Below are positions 10,261-19,668 of a stretch of DNA of 64,000 nt, one piece after another. Source of the DNA: Paraglaciecola psychrophila 170. GTDB taxonomy: Bacteria > Pseudomonadota > Gammaproteobacteria > Enterobacterales > Alteromonadaceae. The notes under the pieces were generated by a model. It was not told where the DNA came from and searched no databases. It saw only the letters and a list, made by a program, of their open reading frames with translations. The position numbers and the translations under genes are program-made. The stretch spans positions 4,464,001 through 4,528,000 of the forward strand of contig NC_020514.1 of NCBI RefSeq assembly GCF_000347635.1, read 5' to 3'. Within the stretch, counting starts at the first letter, position 1. Each line of letters begins with the position of its first letter.

Positions 10261-10276
10261 TTTACGTTAACGTAAA
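10261..10276. promoter_or_regulatory. LiuR-type operator palindrome upstream of mmsA
   Basis: A perfect 16-bp palindrome, TTTACGTTAACGTAAA, lies 49 bp upstream of the mmsA start in the divergent promoter region. From memory, it resembles the sites assigned to LiuR, a MerR-family regulator of leucine/isoleucine/valine catabolism in gammaproteobacteria. The regulator gene itself is not in this window. Confidence 0.6.
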
Positions 10277-10295
10277 GTAAACAATTTAGTTTACT
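10276..10295. promoter_or_regulatory. Second inverted repeat in the mmsA/response-regulator promoter region
   Basis: AGTAAAC and GTTTACT form perfect 7-bp arms around the spacer aattta. The repeat abuts the LiuR-like palindrome. It could be a second regulator site serving either divergent gene, or a small cruciform. No regulator can be named from the sequence. Confidence 0.35.
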
Positions 10296-10431
10296 AATAA
10301 CTGTGTCGATAGCTATACAACTTCAAAATATGCAATTTTATGCGCATACGAATATAGACTTAAAAAATTCATTATTTTTATCTCTTGCGCCTGTTATGCT
10401 GCAACTCAGGTGTAAAAAATAGTTCACTTAT

Positions 10432-12095
10432 ATGTCCCTTGCTAAAGTTAAAGTCGCAGTTGTGGAAGACAATGGCATGGCACGCGCTAATATCCGTAAT
10501 CATTTATTGGATATGGGGTTTGGCCACATTAGCTGTTTTAGTAATGGTCGAGAACTAAAAGCCAATCTTAAAAATCAGAAGTTGGATCTTCTACTGATGG
10601 ATTTTCACCTTGGCCAAAATAAAAATGGTGTAGAGGTCATACAAGACTTACAAAAGCAAAAAAAAATCACCCACACTACATGTGTCATGTTTATTACCTC
10701 AGACCGACTCCCGCTGATAATCGGGCAGATTGTTGATGTGCATCCAGAAGCATTAGTGGTCAAGCCTTATACAATACGTAATTTGGTTAAGAATATTTCT
10801 AGCTGTCTTAACCTACATAAATATTTGATGCCTGTTTACGAAATGATGGATGAGGAAAATTATCCGCAAGCATTAGTGCTACTAGACCATTTGCTAGGAC
10901 AAAATACCCTTCCTAAGAAAAAAAGTGCTCTGACCAAGCTGCGTGCCAGATTACTAACCAAGTTAGGCCGCTATGCAGAGGCTGCAGTACTTTACCGTTT
11001 GATTTTAGAACGCTCAGACAAGGTCATATGGGCAAAATGGGGCTTGATTCAAAACTTATTTTTAGATGAGCATATAGAAGAAAGTGAAACTTTATTGCGC
11101 GATTTGACTTTTTCAGAACTCACCAGTGTCAAAGCATGTGAATGGTTGGCACGCATAAGCGTCAACAACAACCAGTACAACAAAGCTGAAAACTACATGC
11201 ATCAAATCCGCGAAGGCGAGTTATCTATTCCTGCCGCTCGTTTGAAAGCTTATATATATCAGGCGCAAGAGCGTGGCAAAGAAGCCATTACGTTGTTAGA
11301 AAAAAGCGTGAATCTAACCGCTCTATTCGCGAACGTTACGATGAAATATCACTCGATCTTGCTCGCTGTTATATAACTGAAGCAGAACTGAGATCTAAAC
11401 CTGAAAGCTCTTCAGATTTGAAAGTCGCCAAATATTTGATTGGTGCTGCAGGCAGAAAACTATCCGACCCGAGCTTAATCATCAGAAAAGATTATATGTT
11501 TGCGATGATTGCTTTTATGGAAGGTAATGTAGTCAAAGCGAATGAAATTTTATCTCGTCCGGGTATGAGTGAACTTCAAGATGCTGAAATATCCACGGTT
11601 ACCGATGCAGTTCAGGCTTGGCGTAATGCCGGCGATGATGAAAAAGCCAAAGAGTTTTTAAAACTCAGCCAAGAAAAGCTCAAAGGTATTGAGGACGGTA
11701 ATGAAAAAACAGTCTCAGGTATGTTGGTCGCAAAAGGCGAAGATGCCATCGGCGAAAGAAGACCACAAGCCCTTGAATTTAATAAAATTGGATTGCAAAA
11801 ATACACCAGCAAACAATATATTGCAGCGACGGACGACTTCTATCAAGCTTATCTATTATTCCCGCGTGAGTTGGCTTTTAGCCTCAACTTATTGCAAGGC
11901 TTAGTCGATGCAGAGTTACTTTTCTACAAAAAAGTGAACACCCTTGAGTTTTTAACAGAACTACAAAATCGTTACCTCAATGAAGGTAATAAAAAACGTT
12001 TAGAAGAAATTGTCAGTCGTATCACCAAGAAAAAAGATGTATATTTTATCTCAACTTTGGCCAAGGATGAGACGAGTCAAGAAAGGGATAAATAA
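10432..12095 (+). pseudogene. Response regulator with TPR output domain, frameshifted
   Basis: Two frames together give a protein of about 554 aa. The first has a CheY-like receiver (Glu12/Asp13, phospho-acceptor Asp57, Thr89, Lys111 in VVKPY) followed by TPR-like helices. It leaves frame near 11305, and the homologous continuation (ARCYITEAELRSKP, then KVAKYLIGAAGRKL) resumes in frame 3 and runs to 12095. The switch falls in the A6 run at 11300-11305; a seventh A would give GAA-AAA-AAG-CGT and an intact protein. A one-base deletion, a sequencing error or slippage would all explain it. No DNA-binding domain is visible, so output is probably through protein contacts. Confidence 0.75.
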
Positions 12096-12151
12096 GCCGC
12101 TAATGTCACTTCACATTAACAATAAAACACAATTTAAAATATAGGTGAGTT

Positions 12152-12913
12152 GTGCTTAATAATAAAATTTACATATTCGTGCTTGTTGTTTATTTGTGTT
12201 TACAAGCAACATCTTGTTTTGCTTCAGATAAAAAAGAATCAACAACGTTATATTTCGATCTGGGAGAAAAAGGTGGTTGGGTGCCTTTTAGAAATGCAGA
12301 GAAAAACGGCGGAACCAGCGTTTTCACAGATTTATCAAAAGCTTTGGAAGCTGATTCAGGTATTCAGTTTCAAACTGTCAATTTCCCTCAAAAACGAGCA
12401 GACAAAGCACTCATAGATGGCTTGGTCGACTTTGATTTCACTTGCCTTGAATGGTTTAAAGGCAATGACCCTGGACCGGAATTTGTGGCAACTGAGCCCT
12501 TTTTTGAAATTACAGAATATATAATATCATTAAAGAAAAACACCCACTTATTTCCGACTCCAGAATCTATTTTTGGAAGTCGTGTGGGTACTATTTCAGG
12601 TTATCTATACTTTGACGATGACAAGTTTACTCGTACAGATTTTCTGAACGAAAGTCGACTGGTCTTGGGGTTAAAAAACGATCGCTTCAAGGTCATCATT
12701 TTAGAAAGAGAAACCGCTAAGTATTGGGCAAAAATCAATAATACAGAGATAGATTTTGCAGCTTTGCATACTAGCGGTAATTTAGTGATGAGATTAAGAA
12801 AAGAACATAGCGCTTTAATACCTTTGTTAAACCAAGCGGTTCAAAGAATGAAAACATCGGGGAAACTCCAAGCAATATTATCCAGCCACGGTATTGATTC
12901 AAAAATTTACTAA
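12152..12913 (+). CDS. Periplasmic solute-binding protein, amino-acid-type (SBP_bac_3-like)
   Basis: A 253-aa protein with a cleavable signal peptide (residues 1-24, cleavage after CFA). It has the two-lobed solute-binding layout: EKGGWVPFRNAEKNGGTS at the N-lobe, EITEYIISLKKN, then GSRVGTISGY at the second lobe. No permease or ATPase gene is adjacent, so it may be an orphan sensor-type binding protein. It follows the response-regulator gene by 56 bp on the same strand, which hints at a functional link. The start is GTG at 12152 with GGTGAG 8 nt upstream. Confidence 0.7.
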   Translation: MLNNKIYIFVLVVYLCLQATSCFASDKKESTTLYFDLGEKGGWVPFRNAEKNGGTSVFTDLSKALEADSGIQFQTVNFPQKRADKALIDGLVDFDFTCLEWFKGNDPGPEFVATEPFFEITEYIISLKKNTHLFPTPESIFGSRVGTISGYLYFDDDKFTRTDFLNESRLVLGLKNDRFKVIILERETAKYWAKINNTEIDFAALHTSGNLVMRLRKEHSALIPLLNQAVQRMKTSGKLQAILSSHGIDSKIY

Positions 12914-13029
12914 GTGCGTTTAAATAAGCTCATCAACTAATTAAAGCTGCCCACTTACCTTTTCGATACGGATATGTTTTACATTGAGTTTGTTCAGTCA
13001 ATTGCAGTTTAGGTTGCTTAAACACAACT

Positions 13030-13056
13030 AAAAAACGGCGGTTTGAAGAGCCGTCT
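13030..13056 (-). terminator. Rho-independent terminator of the NCS2-like permease gene
   Basis: Read on the minus strand, an ACGGC / GCCGT stem with a 10-nt loop is followed by TTTTTT. It lies about 20 bp past the permease stop codon. Confidence 0.75.
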
Positions 13057-13075
13057 GAAGTTGATATTCAGTAGA

Positions 13076-14464
13076 TTACTTTTCTTTTACAAGTATTTCT
13101 TTTTTAGGTATAAAAACCTGAAAACCACATAACGCGGCAATCACAATAATACCCACTAACAAACCTAACCAAGGTTCAAAGATGCTAAATGCCATGGCTG
13201 TAATAACCATCGCGCCTCGTTCAGTCGCATCATTTACGAGTGATAAGGCTAACGTGGCACAGGCAAATGCAGTCAACACCAAAGTGACCGCTAAGGCCAA
13301 GGGTAATAAGGGTTCTAACAACGTCACGAACGGCAGTAATATAAATAGAAAAGGTAAACCAAACGCATAAAAACTCCCTATGCTGTCAAAAATTGAGTCT
13401 AACTTGTCTCTTCCTTGTGTCCATTTTTTAAGAAGAACTACTTGGATGCCAGTCCACAACACTCCTTGAGTCGCAAAGAAAGGCGCAATAATACCCATTA
13501 TAATATTTCTAATGCCAGTGGCCATATGTGCGCGACTGGCGTTTAACTCGAGCTTTTCATCGGTGCGAGTAGCTTGTGCCTGTTCTATCATTTCATTGCC
13601 AGTCACCACATCACCAAAAAACAAAATATAGGTGATTAACGCTAATGGAAACGAAGCCATAAGCGTTTCAATTGGTGGCCAACCGATCACAAAAGGTGAA
13701 GCTTTTTCCCATAAAGAGGTAGTAGAAGCGACCACATCAAGAATTTCCCAGCGAATATTATATTGAAACTCCCCCGTAAAATATCCAACACTGCCTGCGA
13801 TAACAAACCCAGGTAATAGACCAAAACCTAAAATAGTCGCCAGCCACTTTTTATCTATAGCCAGCGCTTGAAGGGGCTTCGAAAAGGCAAATACTAAACA
13901 AATTACCACCCCTAACGTCCCCGCTATAGGTGCTAGTTGAAATACATTTGCCGCATCGCCATCTTTAGTAACACGCAAAAAAGCAGCAATTGCTGCACCC
14001 AGTATAATGCCGCCTTTGAACACATTCGGGACAATTTTAATTATCTTAGCGCCAAGTCCTGTCACCCCTAACACAATCAAAATAAACGCAAAGTTTAATG
14101 AAAGTGCTGTCATGGCTTGAAATTGAGAAACATGGTCCCCCAAATAAGCCGGTGCTGTAATAAACGCCACCACAAAAGGTATTGCTGGTGTTAACCAGCC
14201 TGGCGCATAAGGGTCGCCGAAGAACATCCAAGAAAAAGAGATAAGCGTGCTATGAAACATCGCCATAGTCACCGCTTCTTCAAAGTTCAACCCCAATAAA
14301 GCCATGAAATAAGGGACCAAAGCCAATCCCGTCGCACCAGCTACTGCAAAACCTTGCAGCATATCGGACAACGAAAAACGCATATGAATTAGCGGGATCC
14401 GCATCGTAAAGGGGCCCCATTTAATACCAGGTTGAACTTCTCCGTCAGGTCTTGTCTTTAGCAT
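13076..14464 (-). CDS. NCS2/SLC23-like membrane permease
   Basis: A 462-aa polytopic inner-membrane protein with about 12-14 hydrophobic segments. It has a long N-terminal cytosolic entry (LKTRPDGEVQPGIKWGPF) and the glycine-rich repeat GFAVAGATGLALVPYF typical of the nucleobase/anion (SLC23/26-fold) group. FFGDVVTGNEMIEQAQ in the middle would carry the substrate-site acidic residue of this fold. The ligand cannot be assigned. The ATG at 14464 (GAGAG about 8 nt upstream) is preferred over an in-frame start 17 codons earlier that lacks a ribosome site. No cotranscribed neighbour is evident. Confidence 0.75.
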   Translation of the reverse strand: MLKTRPDGEVQPGIKWGPFTMRIPLIHMRFSLSDMLQGFAVAGATGLALVPYFMALLGLNFEEAVTMAMFHSTLISFSWMFFGDPYAPGWLTPAIPFVVAFITAPAYLGDHVSQFQAMTALSLNFAFILIVLGVTGLGAKIIKIVPNVFKGGIILGAAIAAFLRVTKDGDAANVFQLAPIAGTLGVVICLVFAFSKPLQALAIDKKWLATILGFGLLPGFVIAGSVGYFTGEFQYNIRWEILDVVASTTSLWEKASPFVIGWPPIETLMASFPLALITYILFFGDVVTGNEMIEQAQATRTDEKLELNASRAHMATGIRNIIMGIIAPFFATQGVLWTGIQVVLLKKWTQGRDKLDSIFDSIGSFYAFGLPFLFILLPFVTLLEPLLPLALAVTLVLTAFACATLALSLVNDATERGAMVITAMAFSIFEPWLGLLVGIIVIAALCGFQVFIPKKEILVKEK

Positions 14465-15067
14465 ATGGTTACTCTCGGATTGGACTAAAATTAAAACGTA
14501 CACACTTATTAGCATGTCGCTACGTCATTGCTTGTTAAAGTTGAGTTATAAAATTAAGCAAAATATAATTACATCATTATTAACATAAAAAGAACAATCG
14601 TTTTACATGCTCAAGGTGCTTCTATCAGAAATAATGATAAACACATTTACACATTTGAAGCGGTGATACTCTTAAAATAAGGACAAATCAGACTAATATG
14701 GACGTTTGAAGCGACAGTTTTTGAACTTCAATTAAGGAGTAATATTGAGTTTTTGTTTTTCATTCTGGTTTCTCGATTAACAGGTTCAACATGTTAGTAG
14801 CCTGCAGTATTCACATACTTTTATGTCCTAATTTATGTATCTCACGACTTGTATATGCCTAAAAACTATTTTCAAGGTGTTGATTCAACGTACTTTCTCC
14901 GTAGTTTATATTATATTAGGGACTTATACAGGTGTTCTGAAATTCCGAAATTGAGAACATCAATAATTGTAAACGAAAATATTATTGTTCTATGCAGAGT
15001 CGCATTTCTAAGTGTTACAACTTTGTGAATTCGAAGCTTATAACCCTATACCCTTTTGGATAAAACT
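14465..15067. other. Divergent intergenic region between permease and PsiE-like genes
   Basis: About 600 bp of AT-rich sequence without a supported gene. It must hold promoters for both flanking divergent genes. An imperfect inverted repeat (GAACA-x2-AATAAT ... ATTATT-x-GTTC, 14955-14993) is the only notable structure seen. Confidence 0.4.
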
Positions 15068-15508
15068 ATGAAACATGAAGAGTTACCTGAAAATCATTCA
15101 GATCCGTTATTAAACGTTCTGCATATCACCATTCGATTCGCGATTAGAATTCTTGCTTGTTTGATGGTGTTAGTAATTTATTGGAGCATTGCAGACGTTG
15201 TTTATGTTCTGTACCAAAAGCTTTCTTCCCCACCTATTTACCTATTAGATGTTGAAGATATTCTGCAAACTTTTGGTGCTTTTATGCTGGTATTAATAGC
15301 TGTGGAGATATTTATAAACATTCGATTGTATCTTGGCTCGAATGTTATCCCAGTAGAATTAGTCGTGGCTACAGCTCTGATGGCTGTTGCACGAAAAGTC
15401 ATAGTATTAGATCTCAAAATTGTTTCGGCAGAGCAAATTATTGGTATTGCTTTAGTCACTATTGCTCTGGGAGTAACGTACTGGTTAATCAAACATAAAA
15501 ACAAGTGA
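15068..15508 (+). CDS. PsiE-like phosphate-starvation-inducible membrane protein
   Basis: A 146-aa protein with four predicted transmembrane helices (about 22-45, 65-85, 95-112, 120-140 from the ATG). It matches the PsiE family through the block PIYLLDVEDILQTFGAFM followed by a helix and an ARKVIVLDLK loop. The molecular function is unknown; E. coli psiE is induced by phosphate limitation. The ATG at 15068 with GGAT 7-8 nt upstream is preferred to an upstream in-frame TTG. No clear Pho box was seen. Confidence 0.75.
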   Translation: MKHEELPENHSDPLLNVLHITIRFAIRILACLMVLVIYWSIADVVYVLYQKLSSPPIYLLDVEDILQTFGAFMLVLIAVEIFINIRLYLGSNVIPVELVVATALMAVARKVIVLDLKIVSAEQIIGIALVTIALGVTYWLIKHKNK

Positions 15509-15599
15509 GCCCAAATAAGACTAAAAGAACAGTCAATTTAGGCATTCATTAATGTTTAATTAGTCTCTTTACCTACAGTCGAGACATAACTAAAACGGC

Positions 15600-17060
15600 T
15601 TAGTTTTCGCTTACGTCAGCTTCAGGATGTGCTTTCAAACTAAGCTCTAACAGTTCTTGGTGCGCATCTTTCATATGCTGCGCCAATTCGTGTATATCAG
15701 GCATCAGCTTTTGACACGAAATTAATCCAAAGTCGAGCCAACCATTGTAACTTTGCAATGTGATGTTCAATCCCATTCCGTGATAAGGGATCGAGACTGG
15801 GTAGGTACTGATTTGTTTGGCGCCAGCAAAGTACAACGTAATGTTAGGACCAGGAACATTAGAAATCAGCACGTTGGCAAACGGTGGTACCGAGTTTGCG
15901 ACTCTGGTACGAGTTAACGTCGAGGCGATGCTACTCACTAACCAGGGAGCACCGATTGAGGGAAAGTCAGTGGGCATAATGGCTTTTACATCAGACATCA
16001 ATGTTTTGGTGTGGGTGGAAGAAACATTGATGGCTTGGAGCCGCTCCAAAGGGTCTTTGATATTAGTTGCAAGACTCATTCGGGCCATAGACACTTGGTT
16101 ACTGAGTTCGGTGTTACCTTCAGGGCGCACACTGACTGGTATAGCTGCCAACAGAGGTTCTTTGGCGTAAAATCCCTCATCTTTGAAGTAACGATTCATA
16201 CCCTCGCCAGAGATTGCCATAACCACATCATTAAGACTGACATTATTGAGCTTAGCGATTTTTTTACTCTCGGCATAAGGAATAGAAAAACGTGCAAAAC
16301 TACGCTGATTGGTAATGGTAGCGTTGAGCGGCGTCTTGGGTGCAAGCCAGTTCATGCGATGGGCATTGCTTCCGTCAGGGGACTTAGTGGGTCTGAGCAT
16401 GGCCAAAGCTTTGAGTGTTAACTTTGGCATGTTTTTGGTCAATTTAATTGATTGGCTAATGTTATGCATCACACCTGACGCCGTAAGTTCGGCAATACCA
16501 TAGTTGTCTGCCCTAGCAGATTCTCTGCGGCGCTTACGCTTGTTCACTGCACGGGGTACTGCCGACACGTCCATAATGGCTTCCATTAATACTTGGCCGC
16601 CCATACCATCGAGCGCAGCATGATGCATTTTAGAATAGAGTCCCACATAGCGGGTGCCCTTAGGTGAGTCTGAGGGCACGGGTAAACCATCGAGTATATG
16701 CATCTCCCATAAAGGGCGGCTACGATCTAGCAAGCTAGAGTGCAATCGAGCTACCAGTTTATCCACACTCCCCCTAGTCGCAGGTGGCGGTACAATCACA
16801 TGTCGGATGTGGTAGTCAATATCGATAGCCTCATCCATAACCCAAATCGGATTAGCGATATCGAATGGCATATTGATTAACTTGCGCTGAAAAATAGGTG
16901 CCATGTGCATGCGATTTTGAATATGGGTTCGCACATCCTCCATAAAATCACCTTCATAATCTGCAGGCAGCTCTAATATGCTCAGGCCACCAACATGCAT
17001 CGGAGTTTCAGGTGATTCCAAGTGTAAAAATGCCGCATCTAAGCCGCTAAGGTGATCCAT
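15600..17060 (-). CDS. Wax ester synthase / diacylglycerol acyltransferase (WS/DGAT)
   Basis: A 486-aa bifunctional acyltransferase that esterifies fatty alcohols or diacylglycerol with acyl-CoA to make storage wax esters or triacylglycerol. The catalytic HHxxxDG motif is HHAALDG at 146-152, the PLWEMHILDGL block precedes it, and the C-terminal NVLISNVPGP motif is present. Length is normal for the family. It stands alone, flanked by about 450 bp upstream. Together with the cyanophycin genes it suggests a cell that banks both carbon and nitrogen. Confidence 0.93.
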   Translation of the reverse strand: MDHLSGLDAAFLHLESPETPMHVGGLSILELPADYEGDFMEDVRTHIQNRMHMAPIFQRKLINMPFDIANPIWVMDEAIDIDYHIRHVIVPPPATRGSVDKLVARLHSSLLDRSRPLWEMHILDGLPVPSDSPKGTRYVGLYSKMHHAALDGMGGQVLMEAIMDVSAVPRAVNKRKRRRESARADNYGIAELTASGVMHNISQSIKLTKNMPKLTLKALAMLRPTKSPDGSNAHRMNWLAPKTPLNATITNQRSFARFSIPYAESKKIAKLNNVSLNDVVMAISGEGMNRYFKDEGFYAKEPLLAAIPVSVRPEGNTELSNQVSMARMSLATNIKDPLERLQAINVSSTHTKTLMSDVKAIMPTDFPSIGAPWLVSSIASTLTRTRVANSVPPFANVLISNVPGPNITLYFAGAKQISTYPVSIPYHGMGLNITLQSYNGWLDFGLISCQKLMPDIHELAQHMKDAHQELLELSLKAHPEADVSEN

Positions 17061-17512
17061 TGATTTTCCTTCAGGTTGTTGAAAAACGTTTTAATGAGGT
17101 CCCTTTCATATGGACTACATCACCTGCCTCAATGCCAACAATAATCAAGCGTTCATTTATTAAATATTCATAAAACGTTTTGCATAACTTGATTAACCTC
17201 ATCCAAGCATGAAGTGAGGAGAAATATTCAATACTGAATTTAAAGTACCGCTAATTTTTGTTTAAAGCAACGGCCTAATATGTAGGCTTTGCATCTGAAG
17301 AATATAGGCAGTATGTTCTATACTAGGATGAAATAATAATTAGCTTAAACTAACTATTATTTAAAGAATCTCTAATTTAAGCAATTACTTATCTAAAGAA
17401 TCACTGTGTCGATTCGTTAAATAGTATTGGCAATGAGTTAATAAAATAATCAAATTTGACCGATTTTATAATGTAGGGCTGACATTTTATTAAAGGGCGA
17501 TGATGAATGCCC
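17061..17512. other. Intergenic region, promoter of WS/DGAT; no gene seen
   Basis: About 450 bp of AT-rich sequence between the WS/DGAT start and the 3' end of the flavoprotein gene. No open frame with coding character and no strong hairpin was found. Confidence 0.4.
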
Positions 17513-18742
17513 TTATAAAACTTTACTCCGCCCTATTAATACTCTGGGCCTTAACTTTAAAATTTCGACTAATAATAGCTTCTCGGTGGATAGAGTAATT
17601 CTGTCAGCTATGCCTAAAACTCGTTGCTCTATGGGCAGAAGTGCTGATAAGCGAGCCATATAAAACTGGTAAACAGCTTCTTTACCTGCGGCCAAAAGTG
17701 GACTGGCTAAAACTAACTTGCCTTGGACGAAGTATGTGTTGATGTCACCGAGCGAGAGTAAAATAGGTTTAGTTCGAACTTTCAACGGTTTTAAGGTTTT
17801 TTTATCGCAAAACCGATTAATATTAAGCGCGGCATGAAGCCCCATGTCTAGAGCTATACTGGCTTGCTTAGGTAATGAGCTTGATAGCGTAGCAGAATCA
17901 CCTGCAACAAAAATACTACTAAACTCTGTAGTTTGTAAGTACTCATTGACTGCTAATCCATTAGAAGTAATCGGTGTATTGATGTCGTTAAGATAATCAG
18001 GCAGCTTGGTGCCAGCAGACCAAATGGTTAAGTCTGAATCGATAGATTTGTTGTCACTGAAATGAATACTAGATTGTTTAACTTCAATGATTTTTTGGTT
18101 GAAGTGAAAACTAACTTGGTAACTTTTACACTGGCTTATAACGTCATCAGACAACTTTTCTGGCAAGGCTTGCAGCAATCTTGAGGCACTGTCGATGACG
18201 TTAAAGTGCAGTTGCTTGTTTGATGCATATTTGCGTAATAATTCGCCCAACACTTCTACCCCAGTAAAACCTGCACCAACAATACTGATATTAACGGGAT
18301 GTTTGTTGTTATTTAGAAGGGCCTCAATATCATTATGTATTTGTATTACATCATCAGCCGTACGAAATCCATATGCATATTCGCTAGCGCCTTTAATGCC
18401 ATAGTTTGATCGTGAATGGCCAGATGCAATCAACAATACATCATAATTGAGTATCTGCTTGTCATCTAATGTGACGGTTTGCAAAGCGCCGTCAATGCTA
18501 GAGACAGTTTGGTTAATAAAGCGGTGCCCTAATCTTGTGATAATAGTGTCTAGATTTAAACTTAGACTGGTTTCTTTTTTAACGTCTGACAAAATTTCAT
18601 GGATGTTAGGTGTCCACTGAAAATCCTGCTTGGCATCAATGACGGTTACGTCATGGCTTTTACATAGCTTGCTTACGGCGGTAAGGCCCGCAAAATTGGC
18701 GCCAATAACTATAATACGAGACTTTTTTCGATTGAGTGTCAA
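17513..18742 (-). CDS. NAD(P)/FAD-dependent oxidoreductase, NDH-2-like
   Basis: A 409-aa two-dinucleotide-binding-domain flavoprotein. The FAD-binding GANFAGL is near residues 14-20, the second NAD(P)H-binding GAGFTGVEVLGEL near 155, and FVAGDSAT (FAD ribityl contact) near 290. It resembles type II NADH:quinone dehydrogenases or sulfide:quinone-like enzymes, but the CxxxC of the latter is not visible. It is probably peripheral on the inner membrane and passes electrons from NADH to quinone. The start is TTG at 18742 with AGGAA 8 nt upstream; no in-frame ATG lies nearby. Confidence 0.8.
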   Translation of the reverse strand: MTLNRKKSRIIVIGANFAGLTAVSKLCKSHDVTVIDAKQDFQWTPNIHEILSDVKKETSLSLNLDTIITRLGHRFINQTVSSIDGALQTVTLDDKQILNYDVLLIASGHSRSNYGIKGASEYAYGFRTADDVIQIHNDIEALLNNNKHPVNISIVGAGFTGVEVLGELLRKYASNKQLHFNVIDSASRLLQALPEKLSDDVISQCKSYQVSFHFNQKIIEVKQSSIHFSDNKSIDSDLTIWSAGTKLPDYLNDINTPITSNGLAVNEYLQTTEFSSIFVAGDSATLSSSLPKQASIALDMGLHAALNINRFCDKKTLKPLKVRTKPILLSLGDINTYFVQGKLVLASPLLAAGKEAVYQFYMARLSALLPIEQRVLGIADRITLSTEKLLLVEILKLRPRVLIGRSKVL

Positions 18743-18900
18743 AAGGAATTTCCTGAATAGTTAAAGACTTAAATTAATTATGGTTAGACTAACATTTAAA
18801 TTGGATAACTACCCAGACAGCGATGTTAATTCAATTAGGTACTTTTGAATATTTACAATGGTTGTATGGATAACTGTCTAGATGATAATTGTAAATAAAC

Positions 18901-19545
18901 TTACTTAATCTCAATTAACATTTCATTGCGACGCCAGATAGGCAACGTTAAAGGTCCATTGTAGCCAGCTTTTACTGGCTCACTGATAGCCACGTAACCA
19001 TTTTCAGTGATCCAAGTTTTAAGGATGAGGGTGTATTTCTCTACGTTACTGTTGCTCAATGTTCCGCTAAACTGAATGCTAGCCACTTTATAATCTTTAA
19101 GCTCACTCAAGTATACTTCAGGGTTAGTAGGTTTAGGCGTTGTTGCCAATGTGAAATCTTTTGGCATCACGAATGACATCATCGAATTGTCGGCACTGTC
19201 ATTCATAAACACAGGTGCAGTCATTGATATTTCTGAGCCTTTTTTCACGTCTTTTTTATCGTTCATAATGACGGGAGCTGTCATAGCAATTTCTGTTGCC
19301 CCTTCATTATCGCCGGTAATATAGCTGAACAATTTTCTAAAAGCACTGTTACCACTTTCACTGGACATACTAGTAGACACCAATACCATTGAATCATAGT
19401 TACGCACTTCAATTTTCTGAGCCTCGTCGGCCTCTAGAAGAGTATACGGAGCTGTAGCCACATCACTTTGGCCCACAACTGAACACCCAGTCACAAATAT
19501 TGATGTCAATATTGATAATATAAATTTCACTATAACCCCGTTCAT
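18901..19545 (-). CDS. SOUL heme-binding family lipoprotein
   Basis: A 214-aa protein with a lipobox (IFVTGCS, Cys21), so it is probably anchored in the outer membrane. The SOUL/HEBP fold follows: YDSMVLVSTS, the paired repeats IAMTAPVIM and ISMTAPVFM, then FVMPKDF and the C-terminal WRRNEMLIEI. The family binds heme or tetrapyrrole in some members; bacterial roles are poorly defined. It is a single gene, transcribed toward the flavoprotein gene with a 158-bp gap. Confidence 0.85.
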   Translation of the reverse strand: MNGVIVKFILSILTSIFVTGCSVVGQSDVATAPYTLLEADEAQKIEVRNYDSMVLVSTSMSSESGNSAFRKLFSYITGDNEGATEIAMTAPVIMNDKKDVKKGSEISMTAPVFMNDSADNSMMSFVMPKDFTLATTPKPTNPEVYLSELKDYKVASIQFSGTLSNSNVEKYTLILKTWITENGYVAISEPVKAGYNGPLTLPIWRRNEMLIEIK

Positions 19546-19668
19546 TATATTTCTATTGCAAATTTATTTTTGAGTCGCGCATCTAATTTTTGGGTCGCGC
19601 GCCTATAAGATATAAACAGGTTACAAACCTTATTTACTGTCTAAGTCACATACTTTAAAACAAATAGC

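Noticed and set aside
11299..11306. Classical A-AAA-AAG slippery heptamer for programmed -1 frameshifting
   Set aside because: The heptamer is in the downstream frame, not in the incoming frame (codons are GAA-AAA-AGC), so the standard tandem-slip geometry is not met. Single-codon slippage remains possible, so it is listed only as one explanation.
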